From JAWLHA01 sp041690535 (GTDB lineage: Bacteria > Pseudomonadota > Gammaproteobacteria > Thiohalomonadales > Thiohalomonadaceae), in the NCBI GenBank assembly GCA_041690535.1, contig JAWLHA010000023.1, positions 1 to 60,003 on the forward strand: a stretch of 60,003 nt of DNA, written 5' to 3'. How positions within the stretch are numbered: the stretch's first letter is position 1; every line of letters begins with the position of its first letter. The position numbers were made by a program, and so were the translations under genes. A model generated the notes under the pieces. The model was not told the origin of the DNA. It did not search any database and was given only the letters and a program-made list of their open reading frames with translations. This document shows, piece by piece, positions 52,758 to 60,003 of this stretch.

Positions 52758-53588
52758 GTGTCTAGAGTTATCAAGAAGATGAACACGGCCTTTCGCATTC
52801 TAAAGCACCAAGGAATGAGGGCATTGCTCCATTCTGTTTCAGCCTACCTGAGACGGGACCCGACGCACCCTAGGCCGGAAGAAGCGGCGATTGCCTTTGA
52901 TGTCCTTAATCGAACTCGGACATGGGGGCGGATGGTAGACGTCGGTGCGCATTTCGGGGGGTCACTTCGGTATTTTGCACAAGCAAACTGGGAAGTCTTT
53001 GCTTTCGAGCCGGATTCCGCGAACAGAGACAAACTTCGGTCCTCGTTCGGTTCTTTTCCCAGAGTATCCATAGATCCCCGGGGGGTTGCGGACAAGCCGT
53101 CCTACGGCGTTCCGCTGTATCGGAGCGAAGAGTCAACCGGTATCAGTGGTCTATCAGCGTTTCACCCTACTCATTACTTCGGTGAAGCTATCGACGTAAC
53201 CACTCTCGAACTTTTTGCACAAGAGAATGCGATTGAGTCTGTTGATTTTCTAAAGATCGATACAGAGGGTTTTGATCTCTTCGTGTTGCAAGGAGTGCCT
53301 TGGGATAGGTTTCGCCCCGAACTGATTCTGTGTGAGTTTGAAGACAGAAAGACTATTCCTCTTGGATACGACTTTCACAGCTTGGCCGATTACTTGGTTT
53401 CGCAAGGATACCGCTTGATTGTTTCGGAATGGTATCCAATCAGGAAATACGGAACATCGCACGATTGGCGGCGGTTTGTAGAGTATCCCTGCAGGCTCGA
53501 GGATCGGAACGGTTGGGGCAATATATTCGCTACCAACAATGAAACGACCTATCAACTTCTTCGTAAGGCTTGCAGCTTACCATCCTGA
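52758..53588 (+). CDS. FkbM family methyltransferase
   Basis: 276 aa. SAM-binding region MVDVGAHFGGSLRYFAQANWEVFAFEPD, and the FkbM motif DFLKIDTEGFDLFVLQGV. Members methylate hydroxyl groups on sugars and polyketides. Likely modifies the glycan or its precursor, by 2-O- or other O-methylation. GTG start, eleven bases after the SDR. Confidence 0.85.
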   Translation: MSRVIKKMNTAFRILKHQGMRALLHSVSAYLRRDPTHPRPEEAAIAFDVLNRTRTWGRMVDVGAHFGGSLRYFAQANWEVFAFEPDSANRDKLRSSFGSFPRVSIDPRGVADKPSYGVPLYRSEESTGISGLSAFHPTHYFGEAIDVTTLELFAQENAIESVDFLKIDTEGFDLFVLQGVPWDRFRPELILCEFEDRKTIPLGYDFHSLADYLVSQGYRLIVSEWYPIRKYGTSHDWRRFVEYPCRLEDRNGWGNIFATNNETTYQLLRKACSLPS

Positions 53589-53648
53589 TTTGTTTCGAGT
53601 GCCTGGAATAAATGCACTAGACTAACCCTTCAACGCCAAGCAAAAGCA

Positions 53649-54830
53649 ATGCAATACCACGCCAATGCCGCTACTGCACCGAGCGAACCGTCAGTATCCG
53701 TCGTCGTGCCATGTTATAAAAGTGGACGTCTGCTTGAAGATGCGGTGCGCTCAATTCTTGACCAGAATTACAGTAACGTTCAGGTCGTCATAGTAAGTCA
53801 AGGCGGCGACTGGGAGACCGAAAGCGCTGTACGGAAAGTCGCGAACTGGGATAAGGTCGAGGTAATCGAACGTCCTAAAAAGAACGCGGCCGCGGCTAGA
53901 AATGCGGGAATTCGTCACTCCCGAGGACGTTACGTCGCTTTTCTTGATGCCGATGATTTGTGGGAACCTGGGTTTCTGCAGTCAGCTATTGGTACCTTAC
54001 TTACAACGGGTTCGGACTGTGTCTTTGGGGAAACCGAGATCGTCAATGAACGCTTGGAACGCCTGGGATATCGGTTATCCCGCGACCTGCCATTCGCGAC
54101 GTTTTTGGATTTCTCTGAGTGCCCAGTTCACGTTAATACGTTGGTCGTTGCAAATCCCGTTCTGGAGGAGATCGGCGGATTCGATGAGGAGCTACCCTCC
54201 GGAGAGGACTGGGATTTCCTTCAGAGACTGACCCGCACAGGACGGGTCCTCGTCAAGGCGAAAGGTGCTGCAGCGCTTTATCGGTTCAACCGTAAAAGCA
54301 CGACCGCAGCTTATGATGACTACTCGCGCAAACTGATCGAGGGGGTGCTTGAACGAGCCTTCTCGATTGATGAACGGTGCGTCACCGCAGTCAATGAATT
54401 CAAGTATGGCATCGGACGAGCCCACTATCACCTCGAGGCCTTCGCCCGGCGTATACAAGTGGGTATTTGGACCGTTTTGGAAGGACATATGCCAACAGGA
54501 TTGGCCACGCCGAAAGCCCTCCTCTTACATTGGTACCGGCACCACAATGCGTTTGAATCCGTTTTTGGGGGGACCATTTCACGCTACTATCGCGTGCCCC
54601 TTCGAAAAGCTCGCCCCTTCGTTCTTCCTCTGATACCGACATTAGCCGAAATTATTGAGCAAGAGATTAGTCGTGAAGAATTGAACCGGTATGGACTTGT
54701 GCCACCAAAGCGCAGACTTGAAATGGTATTGGAACCGGAACTCACAAAGGACGTTAGAAGAGTGCTCGGATATATGAACAAGGCGAAACGCAAGTACTTG
54801 GGTTTCCGTAAGGCACCAGAACGGGCGTAG
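53649..54830 (+). CDS. Glycosyltransferase family 2 protein
   Basis: 393 aa. GT-A core at about residues 15-230: VSVVVPCYKSGRLLEDAVRSI, VVIVSQGGDWET, AAARNAGIRHSRGRYVAFLDADDLWEPGF (DXD = DAD) and GGFDEELPSGEDWDFLQRL. The C-terminal about 160 residues are charged and helical and probably bind a partner or the membrane surface. Ten bases before the next gene. Confidence 0.87.
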   Translation: MQYHANAATAPSEPSVSVVVPCYKSGRLLEDAVRSILDQNYSNVQVVIVSQGGDWETESAVRKVANWDKVEVIERPKKNAAAARNAGIRHSRGRYVAFLDADDLWEPGFLQSAIGTLLTTGSDCVFGETEIVNERLERLGYRLSRDLPFATFLDFSECPVHVNTLVVANPVLEEIGGFDEELPSGEDWDFLQRLTRTGRVLVKAKGAAALYRFNRKSTTAAYDDYSRKLIEGVLERAFSIDERCVTAVNEFKYGIGRAHYHLEAFARRIQVGIWTVLEGHMPTGLATPKALLLHWYRHHNAFESVFGGTISRYYRVPLRKARPFVLPLIPTLAEIIEQEISREELNRYGLVPPKRRLEMVLEPELTKDVRRVLGYMNKAKRKYLGFRKAPERA

Positions 54831-54840
54831 GCGGTTATCT

Positions 54841-56559
54841 ATGGCTAAGATAAAGCAAGCGAACGTCGTCCTCAACTTCCACCGTGGCGACCAGCGTTCT
54901 GCGGCGAGTGTGCTTCAAAACCTGTTGCGCATCGACGATGGAATGCCTTGCACGTACTTTCTTCAGTACGGGGATGACTGGTCGACGCTCGAGATCGAGG
55001 ATGTCGTTAAGCAGTTTTCGGCTCACCGGAACGTTGTCACCTCGAACTCGCTCCCAGAAATCGAGATTTCGGCACAAATGATTGCTGCTGACCCAAACGA
55101 TTCACCGTTTGTTGGCCTGCATACCCGGCGGGATAGGGAGTTCAAGTCCAGGTTCCTCAATTGGAATCTCTGCGTTTACAAGTACATCAATGAGCTCGAT
55201 CACTTTCAAATGATTGAGCCTGATTGCGTTATTTTGAAGGATGGATGGATTCGGCAGATTGCAGAGGCTTCCGAAAACAGCTCGTTACCGATATTTGGAC
55301 ATCTGAAATCAGGAAAGATCGGCGGTAAGCTATGGCCAACGCACTGGGCGGGATGTTCCTTCTACAACGGGCGAATGCTGCGCCAATTGCCGCTGAAAAA
55401 GTATTTTCATGAGCGATACCCGAATCCATGGTGGCCCTATCGGACACTGCCCGATACAGAGACTGCCAACAACGCCTTTGTTGGTCCTGTCTTCAGTGGG
55501 TATGACGTAACCTACGACTATTTCCTGTATGCACTGTATTGGCGGGAGCGGACAGGCTCGAATGACCCAAGTGACTGGCCTTTGAAGCCCCAGGAGGAAT
55601 GCGGTCCTATTTTATGCGATTTCCAATCGCGCCTTTCGGGTCAAGAAATAGTCGATAAATACTACGGCCGAATTTCGCTTTTCCACGGCGCGAAGGATGA
55701 CTTGGCGCGAAAGCTCGCTTGCCAAAAACTGGCGGTTCGTCGGGCATTGGACTGCAAAGAAACGAATGCAAACAGGGTTTCTCCACCGCTAAAGATTGAG
55801 GAGCTACGAAATGCGTTCGCCAATGAGCGCTGCATTATCATTGGCAATGGCCCGAGTCTTAACAAGGTGGATTTTGAACTCCTGAAAGGTCAGTGGACGA
55901 TAGGGACGAACCGCATTTACCTGCTTGGAGAAAAACACGACTTCGAACCGACCTTCTACTGCTGCGTCAATCCCAATGTTATTGACCAGTTTGGACAGGA
56001 TATACAGGCGTTGCGGTCCGTGAAATTCGTTCGCGATCATCGCCGTGAACTAGTTGGTGATGACGGCAAAACCTTTTTTATGACCAGTGAACCCAGAGCT
56101 TGTTTCGTAGAGGAATTACAGGAACAACGATGGAGCGAAGGCTGGACGGTGACTTATTGCGCGATGCAGGTTGCATTCTATCTGGGCTTCTCAGAAGTGG
56201 TGCTTGTGGGCGTGGATCACTACTTCACCCGAAAAGGTACACCAAACAAGCTCGTCGAAGAGACTGCTAGCGATCCCAACCACTTCGATCCGAATTACTT
56301 TGGCCCGGGTGTGAAATGGCAATATCCGGACTTGGAACGCTCCGAAAGATCATACAGGTTGGCGCGCGCGACGTTTGGAGAGGCGGGGCGGCGAATCTAT
56401 GATGCAACCGTGGATGGGCATCTGTTAGTTTTTCAGAAAGTGAAACTTGAGGATATTTTAAAGCAGCCGCCCAGGGTACCACGAGTCACTCTTGCGTCCT
56501 CTTTGAAGCGGTGGGCGCGACAACTGAAGTCGCTTGCTAAATTCAAGAAAATGATTTGA
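54841..56559 (+). CDS. Two-domain protein: glycosyltransferase-like N-terminus plus DUF115 (GNGPSL) domain
   Basis: 572 aa. Residues 1-about 300 look like a GT-A-type enzyme of unassigned family (HFQMIEPDCVILKDGW, GGKLWPTHWAGCSFYNGRML). Residues about 330-545 hold a DUF115/MptE-like domain: CIIIGNGPSLNKVDF (334-347), WTVTYCAMQVAFYLGFSEVVLVGVDH and DPNHFDPNYFGPGVKWQYPD. The same domain recurs alone at 58818-59615. The GNGPSL loop and the later helix-plus-DH motif recall GT42 sialyltransferases, suggesting a CMP-linked donor (inference). Confidence 0.7.
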   Translation: MAKIKQANVVLNFHRGDQRSAASVLQNLLRIDDGMPCTYFLQYGDDWSTLEIEDVVKQFSAHRNVVTSNSLPEIEISAQMIAADPNDSPFVGLHTRRDREFKSRFLNWNLCVYKYINELDHFQMIEPDCVILKDGWIRQIAEASENSSLPIFGHLKSGKIGGKLWPTHWAGCSFYNGRMLRQLPLKKYFHERYPNPWWPYRTLPDTETANNAFVGPVFSGYDVTYDYFLYALYWRERTGSNDPSDWPLKPQEECGPILCDFQSRLSGQEIVDKYYGRISLFHGAKDDLARKLACQKLAVRRALDCKETNANRVSPPLKIEELRNAFANERCIIIGNGPSLNKVDFELLKGQWTIGTNRIYLLGEKHDFEPTFYCCVNPNVIDQFGQDIQALRSVKFVRDHRRELVGDDGKTFFMTSEPRACFVEELQEQRWSEGWTVTYCAMQVAFYLGFSEVVLVGVDHYFTRKGTPNKLVEETASDPNHFDPNYFGPGVKWQYPDLERSERSYRLARATFGEAGRRIYDATVDGHLLVFQKVKLEDILKQPPRVPRVTLASSLKRWARQLKSLAKFKKMI

Positions 56560-56689
56560 AGGCTATCGAGCGACTTTTGCGTTTCGAATCGGTGGGCGTA
56601 ATCAATATTGGGCAAACTATGCTCTGCGAGACAAAGAACTGCGGAACAATTGAAGGGCGGAAGTCAGCTTTGGGGATGGGCGAATTTTG

Positions 56690-57562
56690 ATGCGCGGTAA
56701 CAAAGCGACTGGTTCAGGTGATCCGGAGGGGTGGAGCACATTCGGTTCGGATTACAAACTTGCACAAAGTCCCTGGAGTTCCGTTCGCCAAGTGTCGGGC
56801 GAACTTTTCGCGCATAAGTGGCAAATATGGATAATATTCAAAGCCGGCTTTTCGGCAGCCGTTCGTGAAACCGCGATTGGTAAGCTTTGGTCCATCATAA
56901 TGCCCATTGTCCCTTTGTTCGCGTTCCTTTTTCTCACAGAGCTCCGTGTGTTTCCTGCAGACGAGGCGATCCAACCGCGCGCCTATACCGCAGTCGGGAT
57001 CACTCTGTGGCTCTATTTGCAGGGGCTGGTTATGGCACCGGCATCAGCGGTCAGTAAATATCGCGAAGTGATGAAGAGTTCGTCATTTCCCATAATCGGC
57101 TTGTTTACTGCCTCCTACGGTCAACTTGCGTTCGATATGCTGGTTCGCCTTTCCTTCGTGACTATGTTTGTGATCATCGGCGAGGTTACGGTGGCAGGCG
57201 TTCTATCGACGTTTGTACTTTTAATTCCCGCGACAGCTTTCGCGGTGGCTTGCGGGATTTTGCTTGGACTGGGAAGTATTTTGGCGAAGGACATCCGCAA
57301 TTTCGCGGAAATTGTCTTTCGATACCTGGTTTTTGTAAGCTTCGCAATCTTTCCGTTGCCCTTGGACTCGAGTGTGGCGGCATGGCTATATTGCTGTAAT
57401 CCTTTCGCCATTTTCATTGACAACATCAGGACAATGCTTCTTCTCCAAGACTTCGCAACGCCCATTCACTTCGGGGTGGTAACGGTTCTCTCCTTTGGTT
57501 TCCTGATGCTCGCACTTCACGTCCATAATGTGCTTGAGCGGAGGGTAGCAGGAGCGTTGTAG
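56690..57562 (+). CDS. wzm: Polysaccharide ABC exporter, permease (Wzm-like)
   Basis: 290 aa ABC-2 permease with about six membrane helices (AAVRETAIGKLWSIIMPIVPLFAFLFLTEL, AYTAVGITLWLYLQGLV, FVLLIPATAFAVACGILLGLGSI, FRYLVFVSFAIFPL). It follows the Wzm pattern for lipid-linked O-antigen or capsule export. ATG at 56690; a TTG one codon earlier is possible. One-base overlap with the ATPase gene. Confidence 0.88.
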   Translation: MRGNKATGSGDPEGWSTFGSDYKLAQSPWSSVRQVSGELFAHKWQIWIIFKAGFSAAVRETAIGKLWSIIMPIVPLFAFLFLTELRVFPADEAIQPRAYTAVGITLWLYLQGLVMAPASAVSKYREVMKSSSFPIIGLFTASYGQLAFDMLVRLSFVTMFVIIGEVTVAGVLSTFVLLIPATAFAVACGILLGLGSILAKDIRNFAEIVFRYLVFVSFAIFPLPLDSSVAAWLYCCNPFAIFIDNIRTMLLLQDFATPIHFGVVTVLSFGFLMLALHVHNVLERRVAGAL

Positions 57563-58815
57563 TGGCTAGAAATGGTGAAGTTATCCTGACGGCCCATGGT
57601 GTGGGTAAACGCTTCAGTAAAACGCTGAAAGCCAAGAGGCGGCAGGCGATTCGGCAGTTTTCTAGGGCAATTGTCGGGTTGCCCGATGATGGGGACGAGT
57701 TAGCGGCCGATGAGTTTTGGGCGCTAAGAGATGTGTCGTTTGCGATCACCCGGGGTGAAGCTCTGGGGCTGATTGGAGTTAACGGTGCCGGAAAAAGCAC
57801 TTTGCTAAGCATCATTGCGCGGCAACTTGTGCCTGATCGTGGATTTGTGAAAAGCCGTGGGACAACGGCCGGCCTTATAAACTTAGCGGCGGGACTGGAG
57901 CCCGCTCTTACAGGAAAAGAAAACATCTTCCTGAAAGGGGCGCTTTCCGGGCGAACGCGGCAGGAAATGGCGGCAAGCCTCGACGCGATAATTGAGTTCT
58001 CGGAGCTGGAAGATTTTATCCAGTCACCGGTAGGGGGTTATAGTTCAGGCATGCGAATGCGGCTCGCGTTCTCGCTGGCAGTGTTCACTCAACCGGACAT
58101 TATGCTCATTGATGAAGTGCTATCTGTGGGGGATTTCAGGTTTCGACAGAAATGTCTCCATAAGCTCAATGAAATTAGGGGTCGGTCCTCTTATGTCTTT
58201 GTGTCCCACTCATTGCCGGAGTTGGCACGATTTTGCGACCGATTGGTGGTCTTGAACGAGGGGAACGTGGCGTTTGACGGAAACGTTCAAGAGGGACTCG
58301 ATCGGTATATTGAACTGACAGACCGAAACCGTAAACACGATAGCCGCACGGGCGACGTGGTAAATGGGACCCTTTCTGGTGTGATGGGGGAGTTTGTGGA
58401 AAGCGAGCACATCAAGGATGTTCGGTTCACCTGGAAAACCGACCAAGGCAACTCGGCGATGAAGGTTCGGCAAGGCGCATCGGTTACAGCGGACATATCG
58501 TTTCGAGTAATTAGCGGGGGCTTCGAGAGGTTGGTGTTAAGTATACCAATATGGAATTCGGATGGCGTGTTGGTGACATCAATCAACAGTGATCGCGACG
58601 AATTCGAAATCCAGCAAAATGCGAGCGGTGAAGTAAGGGTTAAAGTCAGGTTCGTTGCACTTGATTTTAACGCAGGTGACTACTTTCCGGCTCTCGTTGT
58701 GCTATCAAGAGCTACGTGCCTTTACAGGATGCCCGCTCCGCGTTTGGAAGTGGTCGGGAATTCAGCGCTCGCGTGGGGCTTGGTTACCCCACGAGTGAAC
58801 TGGTCAGGTGCCTAG
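57562..58815 (+). CDS. wzt: Polysaccharide ABC exporter, ATPase (Wzt-like)
   Basis: 417 aa. ABC ATPase at residues about 30-260: Walker A GVNGAGKST, signature YSSGMRMRLAF, Walker B DIMLIDEVLSVGD, H-loop FVSHSLPEL. A C-terminal beta-rich domain (about 275-417: DISFRVISGGFERLVLSIPIWNSDGVLVTSIN...) matches Wzt carbohydrate-binding domains that recognise a terminal residue of the glycan. So the exported chain is probably capped by a non-reducing-end group. Overlaps the permease stop. Confidence 0.88.
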   Translation: MARNGEVILTAHGVGKRFSKTLKAKRRQAIRQFSRAIVGLPDDGDELAADEFWALRDVSFAITRGEALGLIGVNGAGKSTLLSIIARQLVPDRGFVKSRGTTAGLINLAAGLEPALTGKENIFLKGALSGRTRQEMAASLDAIIEFSELEDFIQSPVGGYSSGMRMRLAFSLAVFTQPDIMLIDEVLSVGDFRFRQKCLHKLNEIRGRSSYVFVSHSLPELARFCDRLVVLNEGNVAFDGNVQEGLDRYIELTDRNRKHDSRTGDVVNGTLSGVMGEFVESEHIKDVRFTWKTDQGNSAMKVRQGASVTADISFRVISGGFERLVLSIPIWNSDGVLVTSINSDRDEFEIQQNASGEVRVKVRFVALDFNAGDYFPALVVLSRATCLYRMPAPRLEVVGNSALAWGLVTPRVNWSGA

Positions 58816-58817
58816 CG

Positions 58818-59615
58818 ATGCTGCCGATCCGGAAGACGCGGGAAACGATTAACCCTTACCTTTCCGCAGGTGGCTTATTGTGGAATCGCTTGCGATGGGA
58901 TATGGATTGGCGCTCGTGGAGTTCCAGGGCGCGGCTGAGGAAATTGCATGGAGCCTACCAGGGGAAAAAAGCCGTCATTTTGTGCAACGGTCCGTCTCTT
59001 CTAAAGACGGATTGGGCACTGTTGGATGGTGTATTCACGTTCGGACTTAATAAGATTAATCTGTTGTTTGATTCGGGTTCATTCCGGCCATCATGCATCG
59101 TTGCGGTAAATCCGTTGGTACTTGAACAGAATTCACGGTTTTTTAACGAAACACAAATTCCTCTGTTCCTTGAACAACGAGCATTGCGGGTCGGTATACG
59201 ATATCGCAAAGGGACAACGCTATTGCACGCAACCAGTGTAACCAAGTTCGCGAGAGATTGTTCTGTTAGCCTCTATTCAGGCGGTACTGTGACCTATGTA
59301 GCGTTGCAGCTCGCATTTCACATGGGGTTCTCTAGCGTGGCCTTGGTAGGATGCGACCACTCGTTCAATACTACAGGTATACCTAATGAAGTGGAGCGCG
59401 CAGACGGCCCGGATGCTAACCACTTCCATCCTGACTATTTTTCGGGTGGACTGCCGTGGCAGTTGCCTGACCTAGCCACGTCAGAGGCTTCGTATCATCT
59501 TGCAAGAAGGTATTTCGAAGCCTTTGGGCGTGAGGTGGTCAACGCAACGGAAGGTGGGATGTTGGAGGTATTCCCGCGGAAAGCGCTGGCAGACTTCATA
59601 GCGAGTCCCGGTTAA
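58818..59615 (+). CDS. DUF115 (GNGPSL-type) protein, glycosyltransferase-like
   Basis: 265 aa. AVILCNGPSLLKTDW (53-67), SGGTVTYVALQLAFHMGFSSVALVGCDHSF and DANHFHPDYFSGGLPWQLPD follow the same order as in the C-terminal half of the 54841-56559 protein, so the two are paralogous. Named MptE-like in databases, but its place after wzt in a glycan cluster speaks for a sugar transferase. ATG at 58818, two bases after the wzt stop. Donor unknown; a CMP-linked one is my suggestion. Confidence 0.7.
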   Translation: MLPIRKTRETINPYLSAGGLLWNRLRWDMDWRSWSSRARLRKLHGAYQGKKAVILCNGPSLLKTDWALLDGVFTFGLNKINLLFDSGSFRPSCIVAVNPLVLEQNSRFFNETQIPLFLEQRALRVGIRYRKGTTLLHATSVTKFARDCSVSLYSGGTVTYVALQLAFHMGFSSVALVGCDHSFNTTGIPNEVERADGPDANHFHPDYFSGGLPWQLPDLATSEASYHLARRYFEAFGREVVNATEGGMLEVFPRKALADFIASPG

Positions 59616-59739
59616 TCCGACTCTGAAATGAACGGGCTGCCCAATGCTGACAAGCTCCGATCAGCGGATAAATTTCTTTCGGGACTTACGGGTTTCTTCC
59701 CGCGTCGAAGATTGGTTCAAAGCTTTGGTTTGAGTGCGC

Positions 59740-59922
59740 ATGGGCAAGGAAAAGAAGCGGGTCCTTTTCGTAAGTCGGAATTTTCCGCCAACGGAAGGGG
59801 GGATGGAACGGCTGAATTATCACAGCTATTTGGCGTTGCGGACAATCTATGACGTTGCGCTTTGTGGCCCGTCCGGCGCCAAAGGATATCTTGAGCCAGG
59901 GGACCCCCCTGTGTCAGCCTAG
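59740..59922 (+). pseudogene. N-terminal fragment of a family 4 glycosyltransferase
   Basis: 60 codons: KKRVLFVSRNFPPTEGGMERLNYHSY is the start of a GT4 enzyme (glycine loop EGGMERLN), followed by YDVALCGPSGAKGYLEPG. The frame then changes character (DPPVSA) and stops at 59920-59922. The sequence after about 59900 does not continue the gene in any frame. It may be interrupted by a mobile element whose start is at the window edge. Confidence 0.6.
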
Positions 59923-60003
59923 TTGTCCAACAACCCTGGTAAACTCTAAGAGAGCAGTTAGGGGGCGGAACGGAGCGAAAGGTGAGGTATTCGGCAGAAC
60001 GAA
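59900..60003. other. Possible mobile-element end at the window edge
   Basis: About 100 bp that break the GT4 gene and carry no recognised gene (GTGTCAGCCTAGTTGTCC and following). Terminal repeats of an insertion sequence would be expected here, but the other end is outside the window, so this is only a suspicion from the broken gene. Confidence 0.3.

Noticed and set aside
59628..59852. 75-codon frame after the DUF115 gene
   Set aside because: No motif or ribosome binding site, and it overlaps in another frame the GT4 start at 59740, which has clear family similarity.

Overview
The window is about 60 kb of a high-GC gammaproteobacterial chromosome. Gene content and order (algW/degS, petABC, sspAB, diaA-yraN-lpoA, rsmI, rnpB, complete dcw cluster, lpxC-dciA-M23-secA, argJ, mutT/thiE, yacG-zapD, coaE-pilD-pilC-pilB) resemble the Pseudomonas / Chromatiales type of arrangement. 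The long full-length cytochrome b with a PVWY Qo motif, meso-DAP-type MurE and a type IV pilus assembly block fit this. The exact genus cannot be read from the sequence; a Chromatiales/Ectothiorhodospiraceae-like lineage is my inference.

Layout. 1-6097: a DegS-type protease, a Nif3-family protein, the cytochrome bc1 operon and the stringent starvation proteins SspA/SspB. 6232-10595 (minus strand): an FAD-linked oxidase, a 46-residue remnant of dolP, then diaA/gmhA, yraN and lpoA. 10665-12050: rsmI and RNase P RNA. 12206-29788: one uninterrupted division and cell-wall cluster, mraZ-rsmH-ftsL-ftsI-murE-murF-mraY-murD-ftsW-murG-murC-murB-ddl-ftsQ-ftsA-ftsZ. Most stops and starts in it overlap, and it is headed by a promoter with four MraZ boxes. 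30021-39054: lpxC, dciA (minus), an M23 peptidase, a CapA-like lipoprotein, secA, argJ, a Nudix-ThiE fusion and a small lipoprotein. 39051-39629: a block of palindromic repeats. 39626-45464 (minus): yacG, zapD, coaE, pilD, pilC, pilB.

45908-60003 (plus) is an accessory surface-polysaccharide region with visibly lower GC and looser gene packing. It holds five glycosyltransferase-type genes (one fused to a cyclase-family hydrolase, one cut short), an HTH regulator with a palindromic candidate operator, a cytidylyltransferase of the acylneuraminate type, a 2-hydroxyacid dehydrogenase, an SDR, an FkbM methyltransferase, two proteins with a GNGPSL-type DUF115 domain, and a Wzm/Wzt ABC exporter. 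Together they suggest that an unusual CMP-activated acid is made, added to a glycan and exported by the ABC route. No sialic-acid synthase is present in the window, so the activated molecule is unknown.

The two most unusual points are: (1) a family of palindromic repeats bounded by CTAG, which sits between convergent genes so that CTAG supplies the TAG stop of the neighbouring gene in all four cases seen, with one copy whose hairpin loop is inverted; and (2) the glycan module pairing a CMP-transferase-type enzyme, a GT2-cyclase fusion and two GT42-like DUF115 proteins.
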